The notes below the pieces were generated by a model, which made no database searches, had not been told where the DNA came from, and saw only the letters and a program-made list of their open reading frames with translations. From NCBI GenBank assembly GCA_021772955.1, contig JAJFKZ010000052.1, positions 1 to 33,256 of the forward strand: 33,256 bases of DNA. Direction: 5' to 3'. How positions within the stretch are numbered: position 1 is the stretch's first letter; the number at the start of each line of letters is the position of its first letter. This stretch comes from Gammaproteobacteria bacterium. Its GTDB lineage: Bacteria > Pseudomonadota > Gammaproteobacteria > Xanthomonadales > Wenzhouxiangellaceae. A program made the position numbers and the translations under genes. Below are positions 6,700-14,263 of the stretch, in pieces.

Positions 6700-6726
6700 T
6701 CATAGCATACCAAGCAGGCAGATAAA

Positions 6727-6975
6727 ATGATTGATTTTCGTAGTATTGATGAACTCAGCCGCAAGCTGGCCGAAAGCGTACCGGAAAACCTCAAGGTGCT
6801 GAAAGACGATCTGCAGAGCAATTTCAAGGCCGTGCTCAGCAGCGGTTTTGAGCGTATGGAGTTGGTTACGCGCGAAGAATTTGATGCGCAAAAACGCGTA
6901 CTGGAACGCTTGCGCGAGCAGCTTTCTGCACTGGAAGCACGGCTGGATGAACAAATCGACGACAAGTCCGATTAG
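6727..6975 (+). CDS. ubiK: UbiK (YqiC/BMFP family) ubiquinone biosynthesis accessory factor
   Basis: 82 residues, the usual length. The N-terminal amphipathic helix (IDELSRKLAESVP) is followed by SNFKAVLSSGFERMELVTREEFDAQ and a C-terminal trimeric coiled coil (VLERLREQLSALEARLDEQI). UbiK binds UbiJ and lipids and helps the Ubi complex make ubiquinone in aerobic cells. The arrangement glnB/K - ubiK - yifB(comM) is, from memory, conserved in pseudomonads and relatives, which supports all three calls. AGGCAG lies before the ATG. Confidence 0.88.
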   Translation: MIDFRSIDELSRKLAESVPENLKVLKDDLQSNFKAVLSSGFERMELVTREEFDAQKRVLERLREQLSALEARLDEQIDDKSD

Positions 6976-7131
6976 GCGCCACATTACTTGATGCTGAGCT
7001 TTGCGACGGTGACCCCGGCGCGAGATTATCTTACAATCAGCACCGTTGAATTCCTAACGACAGGGCGAAACCGTTCTGACATGCTGTGACTTTGTCTACA
7101 CGGAGTTTCGCATGCAGTCGAGTAAGCCAAC

Positions 7132-8649
7132 ATGAGTCTGGCCATCGTGCAGTCGCGTGCCCAGGTTGGCATTCAGGCACCGGCGGTTAGCGTCGAAGTG
7201 AATCTGGCCGGCGGCTTGCCGAAGATGTCCATCGTTGGTCTGCCCGAAACCGTGGTCAAGGAAAGCAAGGATCGCGTGCGCGCTGCCTTGCAAAACAGCG
7301 GTTTTGAAGTACCCGCCAGACGCATCACCGTGTCGCTGGCACCGGCGGACTTGCCCAAGGATGGTGGTCGCTTTGACCTGGCCATTGCCCTGGGAATTCT
7401 TGCTGCTTCGCGCCAGATCAATGCCGAATCGCTAGCCGCCTTTGAATTTCTGGGCGAATTGTCACTCAGTGGTGAGTTGCGCGCCACCGGTGGTATTCTG
7501 CCTGCTGCACTGGCCGCTGCCGACTGCGGCCACGCTTTGATTGTGCCCACCGCCGATGCCGATGAGGCCGCCCTGGTCAGTCGGGCGGAGACGTATGCGG
7601 CAGAGCATTTGCTGAAAGTGTGTGCGCATTTGCATCAACGGGAGCAATTACCAGCTTGCGCGGACTGCATGACCGCTGCACCCGATGCAGATGATTGGCA
7701 ACAGCAGTTGCCAGATCTGGCCGATGTGCGCGGGCAGCATCAGGCCCGTCGAGCGCTGGAAATTGCCGCCGCCGGCAACCACAATCTGTTGCTGGTGGGG
7801 CCACCCGGAACCGGCAAGACCATGCTCGCCAGTCGCTTGCCCGGCATAATGCCGGAACTGACAGACAGTCAGGCGCTGGAGGCCGCAGCGGTGGCGTCCA
7901 TCAGTGGTCAGAAATTGCATCCAGGCAGCTGGAAACAGCGTCGCTTTCGGCATCCGCACCACACCTGCAGTGGCGTGGCGCTGGTTGGCGGTGGTTCGCA
8001 TCCGCGTCCGGGTGAAATATCACTGGCCCATCACGGCGTGTTGTTTCTGGACGAATTGCCGGAGTTTGATCGGCGCGTGCTGGAGGTCTTGCGCGAGCCG
8101 ATGGAGTCAGGTTCGATCATTATTTCCAGAGCTGCCAGACAAGCAGAATTTCCGGCTCGATTTCAGCTGGTGGCGGCGATGAATCCGTGTCCCTGCGGCT
8201 ATGCTGGCGATGCACTGACGGCTCGCTGTCGCTGCACTGGTGAACAGATTTCCCGTTATCGCAGCCGTTTGTCCGGTCCGTTACTGGATCGTATCGACAT
8301 GCAGATCGAAGTACCCAGGCTGCCACATCGACAGCTGCATGGGCAGGCACCAGCCGGGGAAAGCAGCAACATCGTGCGCGCCCGGGTGCAAGCCGCACAT
8401 CAGCGTCAAATGCAGCGCAGTGGTTGCAGCAATGCACATCTGCCGGACGCCGCCATGCGTGAGCACTGTCAGTTGAGTGCTAAAGATCAAAACCTGCTGG
8501 AACGTGCAGCAGATAAACTGCAATTATCAGCACGTGCCTGGCAGCGTATACTCAAAGTCGCTCGTAGTATTGCTGATCTGGATGCCAGTGCTCCAATTCA
8601 GACGCGACATCTCAGTGAAGCGATCAATTACCGGCGCTTGCGTTTGTAA
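7132..8649 (+). CDS. comM: YifB/ComM family Mg-chelatase-like AAA+ ATPase
   Basis: 505 residues, full length for the family. The N-terminal ChlI-like domain starts MSLAIVQSRAQVGIQAPAV and holds KESKDRVRAAL and LPKDGGRFDLAIALGIL. The AAA+ core has Walker A GPPGTGKT (residues 223-230), GEISLAHHGVLFLDELPEF as Walker B, and the MNPCPCGY segment. The C-terminal domain has ARAWQRILKVARSIADLD and LSEAINYRRL. ComM is a hexameric helicase that drives branch migration during integration of DNA taken up by natural transformation. It follows ubiK by 156 bp, in the same order as in pseudomonads. Confidence 0.93.
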   Translation: MSLAIVQSRAQVGIQAPAVSVEVNLAGGLPKMSIVGLPETVVKESKDRVRAALQNSGFEVPARRITVSLAPADLPKDGGRFDLAIALGILAASRQINAESLAAFEFLGELSLSGELRATGGILPAALAAADCGHALIVPTADADEAALVSRAETYAAEHLLKVCAHLHQREQLPACADCMTAAPDADDWQQQLPDLADVRGQHQARRALEIAAAGNHNLLLVGPPGTGKTMLASRLPGIMPELTDSQALEAAAVASISGQKLHPGSWKQRRFRHPHHTCSGVALVGGGSHPRPGEISLAHHGVLFLDELPEFDRRVLEVLREPMESGSIIISRAARQAEFPARFQLVAAMNPCPCGYAGDALTARCRCTGEQISRYRSRLSGPLLDRIDMQIEVPRLPHRQLHGQAPAGESSNIVRARVQAAHQRQMQRSGCSNAHLPDAAMREHCQLSAKDQNLLERAADKLQLSARAWQRILKVARSIADLDASAPIQTRHLSEAINYRRLRL

Positions 8650-8746
8650 TTGTCATGCCAAAGACGTGGCCAATAATCTGCTAATACTTTGGTATTAAGC
8701 GTTATTAAATAATCAATTATTTCGAAGTTATACGAAACTTTCACAG

Positions 8747-8880
8747 ACTATGGTGCATCATAGTGGTGTTGGTGGCGTTTCACTCCCTAGGCGCCATCAG
8801 CATAGATTCGGTCAATCCCCAAAAATTACCGAATCGACCGGCCCCGTGAGTCCTCCCCTGCTCGCGGGGCCACTTTTTTT
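8747..8880 (+). ncRNA. Candidate small RNA with four hairpins and C-rich loops
   Basis: The comM-to-8953 gap holds four consecutive stem-loops. H1: ACTATG/CATAGT (8747-8752 with 8759-8764). H2: an 11-bp stem 8767-8777 with 8792-8802, two G-U pairs, loop TTTCACTCCCTAGG. H3: GATTCGGT/ACCGAATC (8805-8812 with 8828-8835), loop CAATCCCCAAAAATT. H4: an 11-bp stem 8840-8850 with 8861-8871, loop TCCTCCCCTG, followed by T7 at 8874-8880, a textbook terminator. Loops H2-H4 each show CUCCC or UCCCC, which could pair with Shine-Dalgarno sequences. AT-rich sequence upstream (TTATACG near 8728, palindromes at 8682-8697 and 8707-8722) may hold the promoter. No good ORF covers it. The family is not recognised. 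Confidence 0.65.
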
Positions 8881-8952
8881 GCGAGCGCAAGAGCACCACT
8901 ACAGTAAGCTAGTTGCAAAGTTTGCAGGCAAGCTCAGATTGCGCTTGATCAA

Positions 8953-9798
8953 TCAGGCAATAAAACGTCCCTTGTCCTGAGGTTCTGGCGCATGCCGATC
9001 CTCACCGCGAGGAAACACCTGTCGCCACAGCAAATACACACCGCCAACACTGAGCAGCTGCAGAGCCGCGACATAAAAGCTGGTCAGCAACAGGGTTACA
9101 ATCTCTGCCCCCGATGCACTCAGCAACACGGCGGGAATCACGTTGACCAGTCCGAAAATAATCATGCTGGCGAAAACAATCACCATGTAGGCCAGGCTGA
9201 AGGTCAACAGCGCGCGCCAGTTTTGCAGGCAGACGCTAAAGCTCTCGCGCAGGGCAACGCCTGCTGGCAAGTAATCGAACACGATACGTGGCAGGGCAAA
9301 GAACCACAGCAATGATGCCAGGGTGAATACCAGCAACATCAGCACGACCACCAGGTACAGCTGTTGCAACGGCAAATCAGCTGTCAGTATATCCTCCACC
9401 GTACTCAGCTCAGACAGGCTTCGCAGCACGTCGGCAAACGGTGACAACACCATGATAAGTGCAGCAAACATGATCAGGAATAGCCAAAGCATGGCCAGCA
9501 GCAGCTGATTGCGCTGGGCATGATCAAACAGGGCAAACAGTTGCTGCGGGCGTAAACGGCTGTGATGCAATTGCGCATCAAACATGATCATCACACCACC
9601 TTGCAGCATCGGCAGCAGTAACCATATGAGCAGGTTGCCGGCGGGGAGCTGGCCAAGCACCAGCGTGATGCCGGCCCACAGCAACATCACCAGCACATAG
9701 ACCTGCACTTGCTGACCGATCAGATCACCGGCTCGCATCAGGCATTGCCAGCCGGTGCGGGTCGCCACGATTTGCGAGCTTCCAGAAGGTGTTTGCAT
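8953..9798 (-). CDS. Polytopic membrane protein of unknown function
   Basis: 281 residues with about six hydrophobic helices: VYVLVMLLWAGITLVLG, IWLLLPMLQGGVMIMF, LLLAMLWLFLIMFAALIMV, LYLVVVLMLLVFTLASLLWF, FSLAYMVIVFASMIIFGLV and TLLLTSFYVAALQLLSVGGVYLL. The layout resembles the BPSS1780-type/DUF-like family of integral membrane proteins with paired helices, but the match is by impression only. It is translationally coupled to the gene before it: that gene's TGA ends one base before this ATG. The pair probably acts together in the inner membrane. No catalytic motif is visible. Confidence 0.7.
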   Translation of the reverse strand: MQTPSGSSQIVATRTGWQCLMRAGDLIGQQVQVYVLVMLLWAGITLVLGQLPAGNLLIWLLLPMLQGGVMIMFDAQLHHSRLRPQQLFALFDHAQRNQLLLAMLWLFLIMFAALIMVLSPFADVLRSLSELSTVEDILTADLPLQQLYLVVVLMLLVFTLASLLWFFALPRIVFDYLPAGVALRESFSVCLQNWRALLTFSLAYMVIVFASMIIFGLVNVIPAVLLSASGAEIVTLLLTSFYVAALQLLSVGGVYLLWRQVFPRGEDRHAPEPQDKGRFIA

Positions 9799-9799
9799 G

Positions 9800-10561
9800 T
9801 CAGTTATCTGTCCTACGCCAAGCCAATAAATACCTTGCCAGTTGCCGGCCTGACCAATACAGCAACCAGGCCAGCAACACAGCCAGCAACCACGCGCAGC
9901 TTATCACGATGGCATCTGTCCATCGCCATTGGGGCCATAATTGCTGGATCAGCAACAGCACGTCATCACTGCGCCAGCGCGCAACGTCAGTATTGCTGTC
10001 AGCCAGTACCAGCAGACGGGTGACAATGATCGAGGTGCTTTCATACATATCACCAAACAGGGATATGAATGGTGCTGCGACCATGCTGAAGCTGAAGCCA
10101 GTCAGCAGCCAGGGCCAGGGCAACTGCCAGTTGCCGTGCAAAGCCAGCGTCCATAACCACAGGCCCGGAAACACAGTCAACAGGTACGGCATCAGTACCG
10201 TGGCGAGATAGACCAGATCGCTGCCGCCGGTATCAAACCCGCTGAGCTGGCCGGCGTAGTCCGAGCCAACGCTGATCCAGGGTAGATACTGTTGCAACCA
10301 CGCCGCACCGTACTCCGCGCGCAAATCCAGTTGGCTGACCTCACCGCCCGACCAGATACAGCCAAACGCATGCAGCAGCTCGTGCACCGGCACATACAGC
10401 CACCATCCGGCCACTAGCGCCAGCAGCAACAGCGTCAGTCTGATCCAGCTGAAATGTTGGCTGATAGACTCCAGCATGCTGACGTAATCATGCACTGGCT
10501 GCAGCCAGAATCGAAGCCTGCCTGTGGCGTCCGGTGGCGAAATGCCGGAGTTGTGATTCAT
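9800..10561 (-). CDS. Putative intramembrane zinc metalloprotease (HELLH)
   Basis: 253 residues from the ATG at 10561. The frame extends to a TTG at 10618, which is less likely, and neither start has a strong ribosome site. After a first membrane helix (IRLTLLLLALVAGWWLYV) comes VPVHELLHAFGCIWSGGE, an HExxH zinc motif at the helix end, as in M50 site-2 proteases and the DUF3267 zincins. More helices follow, with a conserved-looking GGSDLVYLATVLMPYLL segment that could provide a third ligand (Asp). It ends one base before the start of the following membrane protein, so the two form an operon. Substrate unknown. The rhomboid protease gene diverges from it about 75 bp away. Confidence 0.6.
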   Translation of the reverse strand: MNHNSGISPPDATGRLRFWLQPVHDYVSMLESISQHFSWIRLTLLLLALVAGWWLYVPVHELLHAFGCIWSGGEVSQLDLRAEYGAAWLQQYLPWISVGSDYAGQLSGFDTGGSDLVYLATVLMPYLLTVFPGLWLWTLALHGNWQLPWPWLLTGFSFSMVAAPFISLFGDMYESTSIIVTRLLVLADSNTDVARWRSDDVLLLIQQLWPQWRWTDAIVISCAWLLAVLLAWLLYWSGRQLARYLLAWRRTDN

Positions 10562-10637
10562 GTTCAAAACTTCATGCCTGGACAAGTCATAATTGCTACC
10601 ATGTAGACCCTTCACCAACTGATTTCGGATAGCTTCA

Positions 10638-11276
10638 TTGTATCAGCCCACACGATCTGTATCGGGGCCCCCGGTGGCACTGATCCTGATTGGCATCAAC
10701 GTACTGGTTTTTTTAATCAGCGCATCCAGCAACAGCCTGTTCAGCTGGTTTGCGCTGTGGCCGGTAGGCAGTCCCGAATTCATGCAGGTCGGCAATCAGG
10801 TGTTGAAAGTACCAACATTCTGGCCCTGGCAGTTGATCAGTTACGGCTTTCTGCACGGCTCGCTGACACATATCTTCTTCAATATGTTTGCGCTGTATCT
10901 GTTTGGTCTGCCGCTGGAGGCAGGGTGGGGGCGATTGCGGTTTGCCTGGTACTATTTTGTCTGCCTGGTCGGTGCCGGTCTGGTACAGCTGGTGGTGGCC
11001 TCCACGGGCGCAGAAATCTATCCAACTGTGGGTGCATCCGGGGCGGTATTCGGTTTGCTGTTGGCCTATGGCCTGCGCTTCCCCAACAACGTGATTGTGC
11101 TGTTGATCCCGCCGATTCCGATCAAGGCCAAGTACTTCGTGATTCTGTATGGCGCGGCCGAACTGCTGTTCGGGGTTACCGGCATGATGCCGGGCGTGGC
11201 CCACTTCGCCCACCTGGGCGGTATGCTGTTTGGCTTGTTGTTGCTGTGGAAGTGGGGCTGGCGACCGGGCCGATGA
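10638..11276 (+). CDS. Rhomboid family intramembrane serine protease
   Basis: About 212 residues with six predicted membrane helices. The first (PVALILIGINVLVFLI) precedes the L1 loop, then QLISYGFLHGSLTHIFFNMFALYLFG carries the H-x-x-x-N oxyanion residues. GASGAVFGLLLAYG supplies the catalytic serine (about Ser134), and GVAHFAHLGGMLFGLLL supplies the catalytic histidine (about His192). Rhomboids cleave transmembrane segments of other proteins. An in-frame stop at 10629 restricts the start to the TTG at 10638 or to a GTG at 10674, so a non-ATG start is used. It lacks the cytoplasmic domain of GlpG. Divergent from the HELLH protein gene. Confidence 0.92.
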   Translation: MYQPTRSVSGPPVALILIGINVLVFLISASSNSLFSWFALWPVGSPEFMQVGNQVLKVPTFWPWQLISYGFLHGSLTHIFFNMFALYLFGLPLEAGWGRLRFAWYYFVCLVGAGLVQLVVASTGAEIYPTVGASGAVFGLLLAYGLRFPNNVIVLLIPPIPIKAKYFVILYGAAELLFGVTGMMPGVAHFAHLGGMLFGLLLLWKWGWRPGR

Positions 11277-11281
11277 TCTAA

Positions 11282-11299
11282 CCCGGCAGCGCAGCCGGG
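11282..11299. terminator. Hairpin between the converging rhomboid and dodecin genes
   Basis: CCCGGC (11282-11287) pairs with GCCGGG (11294-11299) around AGCGCA. No U-tract follows on either strand, so termination is only suggested by its convergent position. Confidence 0.4.
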
Positions 11300-11339
11300 C
11301 TAATGGCGTACGCCGCCAAAGCACCAGCAACGCTCAAGG

Positions 11340-11546
11340 TCAGTCCTTGAGCACAAAGGTCACTTTCAGAGTGACCCGAAATTCCTTGATATTGCCGTTG
11401 TCGTCACACAGCACCTTCTGACCTTCGACCCAGCCGCTGCGAACATTGTGCAGGGTTTTGGCGGCACGTTGCATGCCTTTTTCCACGGCATCCTCAAAAC
11501 TTTGTGATGATGAAGCGATGATTTCTGTAACTCTTGCTACGGACAT
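11340..11546 (-). CDS. Dodecin family flavin-binding protein
   Basis: 68 residues, the standard dodecin length. The sequence MSVARVTEIIASSSQSFEDA, then AKTLHNVRSGWVEGQKV, then FRVTLKVTFVLKD shows the beta-alpha-beta-beta fold with the conserved Trp that stacks on flavin. Dodecins assemble as hollow dodecamers that store and quench FMN/FAD or lumichrome, and in some species bind CoA. AGAGG lies nine bases before the ATG. It follows the M48 protease gene on the same strand by 43 bp and may be co-transcribed with it. Confidence 0.92.
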   Translation of the reverse strand: MSVARVTEIIASSSQSFEDAVEKGMQRAAKTLHNVRSGWVEGQKVLCDDNGNIKEFRVTLKVTFVLKD

Positions 11547-11589
11547 GGTTTTTTACCTCTTATTGCTTTAACTACACTCAGCAGATGTT

Positions 11590-12423
11590 TCAGGAGCAAT
11601 GCTGCTGATAAATCTGCATGGCTTCAGGCATCCATTGCTCGAATTGCCTGATGCGGGTTGCACCACTGGGGTGTGTGGACATGAATTCAGGCGGTCGTTG
11701 TCCGCCACCTGCCGACATCCGGTGCCACAAATCCGGAGCTGCTGTAGGATCATAACAGGCTCGTGCCAGAAAAATCAGCCCCATGTAGTCGGCTTCGGAT
11801 TCGTGCTCACGTGAAAATGGCAGCAAAACACCGAATTGCGCACCCGCGCCAAGTGCGGCCATGAGCATCTGCTGCTGGGCCGGGTCCATGCCGGATACCG
11901 ACATGCCTGCGGCCAGTGTCCCCAACTGCGACAGCTTTTGATAAGCCATCCGCTCAGCACCATGGCGAGCTAGCGCATGCGCCATTTCATGGCCCATGAT
12001 CACGGCCAGGCCATGTTCGTTTTGCGCCACCGGCAAGATGCCGGTGTACACTGCCACGTTGCCACCGGGCAGGGCGAATGCGTTTATTTGTTCGGATTGA
12101 ATCAGATTGACTTGCCAGTCAAAGCCCGGGTCAACGTCGCTGGCGGCGGCGGCAATGCGGGCGCCGATTTCCTGCACCAGTTCATACTCCGGGCCGGAAC
12201 GCACAATGTGCGCCTGCGCCAGAATCTGCTGATAGCTTTGCAGTCCGAGGCTGGCTTCTTGAGCACGGCTGATATCGACCAGTTGCTGACGGCCGGTCAG
12301 CGGCACTTCGGACTGGTTGCTGAAGTAGTAATACAGCCCGTAGATGGCAAACAGCAACACCGGCAACAGACGGAATCTGCCGCCGGATCGGGATGCACTG
12401 CGAATGAATCTGCGTTGCGGCAA
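11590..12423 (-). CDS. M48 family zinc metalloprotease, membrane-anchored (LoiP/YcaL-like)
   Basis: 277 residues. A basic N-terminus leads to one membrane anchor (LLPVLLFAIYGLYYYF, residues 19-34). The M48 core has INAFALPGGNVAVYTGIL, then the zinc site VIMGHEMAHALARHG (H145, E146, H149) and the third ligand in SREHESEADYMGL. It ends FMSTHPSGATRIRQFEQWMP, the typical STHPS-R motif. There is no lipobox, unlike LoiP of E. coli, so it is probably a signal-anchored periplasmic peptidase handling misfolded envelope proteins. It diverges from the phosphatase gene at 12512 and precedes the dodecin gene. Confidence 0.9.
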   Translation of the reverse strand: MPQRRFIRSASRSGGRFRLLPVLLFAIYGLYYYFSNQSEVPLTGRQQLVDISRAQEASLGLQSYQQILAQAHIVRSGPEYELVQEIGARIAAAASDVDPGFDWQVNLIQSEQINAFALPGGNVAVYTGILPVAQNEHGLAVIMGHEMAHALARHGAERMAYQKLSQLGTLAAGMSVSGMDPAQQQMLMAALGAGAQFGVLLPFSREHESEADYMGLIFLARACYDPTAAPDLWHRMSAGGGQRPPEFMSTHPSGATRIRQFEQWMPEAMQIYQQHCS

Positions 12424-12442
12424 TGTCTGATCCTGTCACTCG

Positions 12443-12471
12443 CTGACGTGACTTTTTGATTACGCTATAGT
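12443..12471 (+). promoter_or_regulatory. Sigma70 promoter of the exported phosphatase
   Basis: CTGACG (12443-12448, 4 of 6 to TTGACA) and TATAGT (12466-12471, 5 of 6 to TATAAT) are separated by exactly 17 bases. The predicted start near 12478 gives a leader of about 34 bases. Confidence 0.65.
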
Positions 12472-12511
12472 ATGCATCAATACATTGTTTGGAAACAGCC
12501 AGCAAAGGTGA

Positions 12512-13057
12512 ATGTTTTTGCACTATAAATCCAGCTTTCGCATGACAGTGTTGCTGATGACTGCCGGGTTTGCCTTGCTGGCACATGCCGACGGCGGGGC
12601 TGGCAATCTGCAACAACATACCGCTTCCCTGTATACCAGCGGCACACTGTCGGCCGCACAGCTGGCCAGCCTCAAGGCTGACGGCCTCACCAGCGTGATC
12701 GATCTGCGCCGACCGGCCGAAGGCCTCGAAAGCACGCAAAATACGGCCGCTGAACTGGGGCTGAGCTACAACAATGTGCCGCTGGACGGCAAGCTGCCGG
12801 ATACCCAAACCATGGCGCAGCTCAGCGCTATCATCGACAATGCCGGCTCTGGCAAGGTGCTGCTGCACTGTTCCAGCGGTAACCGCGCCGGCTTGGTGCT
12901 GGCCATCTATTTGCAGCAACACGGCATGCGTCCCGCTGCCGCTTTGGCCAGTGCGCAAGCGGCCGGCACCAGGGCTGACGGTCTGCAACAGCTGCAGGAG
13001 TACTTCGAACAGTTGTCAACTGACGAACCTGCTGCATCGCCAACTGAGCAACACTGA
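12512..13057 (+). CDS. Exported CX5R tyrosine/dual-specificity phosphatase-like protein
   Basis: 181 residues. A signal peptide (MTVLLMTAGFALLAHA) suggests a periplasmic location. The body fits the DUF442/beta-lactamase-hydrolase-associated phosphatase family: LYTSGTLSAAQLASLKADG, TSVIDLRRPAEG (Asp64 a possible general acid) and LLHCSSGNRAGLVLAIYL, where C120 and R125 form the HCX5R phosphate loop. The reaction is hydrolysis of a phosphoester via a cysteinyl-phosphate intermediate; the substrate is unknown. AAAGGTG directly precedes the ATG, favouring it over an internal ATG at 12542. Mobile element E2 begins immediately after the stop codon. Confidence 0.85.
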   Translation: MFLHYKSSFRMTVLLMTAGFALLAHADGGAGNLQQHTASLYTSGTLSAAQLASLKADGLTSVIDLRRPAEGLESTQNTAAELGLSYNNVPLDGKLPDTQTMAQLSAIIDNAGSGKVLLHCSSGNRAGLVLAIYLQQHGMRPAAALASAQAAGTRADGLQQLQEYFEQLSTDEPAASPTEQH

Positions 13058-13197
13058 TTAGCCCGCATATTGCATGAAGGCGGACAGTTACTGGGCATAT
13101 TTTACGGATAAACAAGGCGATAACAGTAAAATTATGCATAGTGGAGTGGATACGGTTTGTCCTGTTCGCGTGGCCCACTGGCTGCTGCGGGCTAGCC
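13058..13197. mobile_element. MITE-like element E2 (TTAGCCCGC family)
   Basis: About 140 bp. The left end TTAGCCCGCATATTGCATGA starts directly after the phosphatase stop codon. The right end, read on the other strand, starts GGCTAGCCCGCAGCAGCC. The first 110 bases match the minus strand of E1 from 2841 (shared GGCGGACAGTT, TTACGGATAA, TGGAGTGG, TACGGTT, GTCCTGTTCG). It also holds CGCGTGGCCCACT at 13167-13179, identical to the right edge of the structured element nested in E1 (2657-2669), possibly a relic of a lost copy. It is internally shortened compared with E1 and has no ORF. Confidence 0.75.
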
Positions 13198-13222
13198 ACC
13201 ATCAACATCTGGAGCGACCACC

Positions 13223-13720
13223 ATGGGTATGTTTGATTTTCTGAAAAAAGGCAAGACCGGATCTGCCGACACCGTAACGCCACCCAGCGTGGTGCTACGC
13301 AATGCCGGCATTGATCCAGCACGACTGACCTTCAAATTCACCGCCGACAGTGTCATCATCGGCGGCAGTGCCGCCAGTGCTGCCGAACGCAAAAAAATTG
13401 TCGAGCTGGTCACGGCCATCCCGCAAGTGCACAGGGTTGTCGATCAGATGCAGGTTGGTACAGCTGAGACGGCCATCGACAGCGCTACAAATGCGCTCCC
13501 CCCTACCGATCCCATGCCTGGCGAACCGGTCGTCACTGAGCCGGCGCACACTGGTGCCGGTGGCAGTCATACTGTGGTCAGTGGTGACACCCTGTGGAAA
13601 ATTGCCGAGCAGCATTACGGCAAGGGCAATGCCTACATGAAGATTTTTGAAGCCAATCGGGATCAGCTAGATGACCCGGACCGGATCAAGCCGGGCCAGG
13701 TGTTGAAGATTCCGGTCTGA
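13223..13720 (+). CDS. kbp: LysM-domain protein similar to Kbp (YgaU)
   Basis: 165 residues without a signal peptide. The N-terminus MGMFDFLKKGK resembles MGLFNFVKDAG of E. coli Kbp. A BON-like domain follows (FKFTADSVIIGGSAASAAERKKIVELV, with a hydrophobic VHRVVDQMQV strand), then a proline-rich linker, then a C-terminal LysM: HTVVSGDTLWKIAEQHYGKGNAYMKIFEANR to GQVLKIPV. Kbp is a cytoplasmic potassium-binding protein needed at high external K+. It is slightly longer than the 149-residue E. coli protein because of the linker. GGAG lies eight bases before the ATG. E2 ends only 25 bases upstream, so its promoter must lie within or before that element. Confidence 0.85.
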   Translation: MGMFDFLKKGKTGSADTVTPPSVVLRNAGIDPARLTFKFTADSVIIGGSAASAAERKKIVELVTAIPQVHRVVDQMQVGTAETAIDSATNALPPTDPMPGEPVVTEPAHTGAGGSHTVVSGDTLWKIAEQHYGKGNAYMKIFEANRDQLDDPDRIKPGQVLKIPV

Positions 13721-13788
13721 AGCCAAGCCTGCGCGCGCATGCGCCGTATCGGCTGCAGCATTGACCGGCGCATCAGGACATGGCGTGA

Positions 13789-14193
13789 TTATTGATTGGT
13801 GGTGGCTACGCTGACGCCCTCGATCCCGACGATATTGGCAGCATCCAGTATCGCTACCAAGGCGTGGGTTTCGGCATCCGGATGCGCGGCGATGATCAGC
13901 GGCGCTTTCGGTTTCAGCGCGTTTTCGCGCTCCAGATTTGCGCGCATGGCTGCCTGGTCCACTTCCCGGCCGTTGATGCTGATGTTGCTCATGTGATCGA
14001 TCTTGACCACGATCGGCAAGTTCTCCTGATCCACTTTTTGCTGTTCGCTTTGCGTGGGCCGGGCGATTTCCAGGCCTTTCTCCTTGACGAAGGAAGTCGT
14101 AACAATAAAGAAGATCAACATGATAAAGACGATATCAAGCATCGGGGTGATGTTGATCTCGGCTTCTTCCTCATCGCGCAAGCGTTTTTTCAT
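13789..14193 (-). CDS. exbD: ExbD/TolR family biopolymer transport protein
   Basis: 134 residues. A short cytoplasmic start (MKKRLRDEEEAEINITPMLD) precedes one membrane helix (IVFIMLIFFIVTTSFV) with the conserved Asp of NITPMLDIVF that couples proton flow. A periplasmic domain follows (PIVVKIDHMSNISINGREVD ... PLIIAAHPDAETHALVAILD). ExbD works with ExbB and TonB to energise outer membrane receptors such as BtuB. No exbB or tonB gene is next to it; the upstream neighbour on the same strand is glmS, 70 bp away. It may be the second ExbD of a split TonB system. Confidence 0.9.
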   Translation of the reverse strand: MKKRLRDEEEAEINITPMLDIVFIMLIFFIVTTSFVKEKGLEIARPTQSEQQKVDQENLPIVVKIDHMSNISINGREVDQAAMRANLERENALKPKAPLIIAAHPDAETHALVAILDAANIVGIEGVSVATTNQ

Positions 14194-14263
14194 AACAGAG
14201 TTCCAGATTCAGCTTCAATTCGATTGCAGTCATTGCCGCCGCAGCGACACTCTTGCCTATAGA

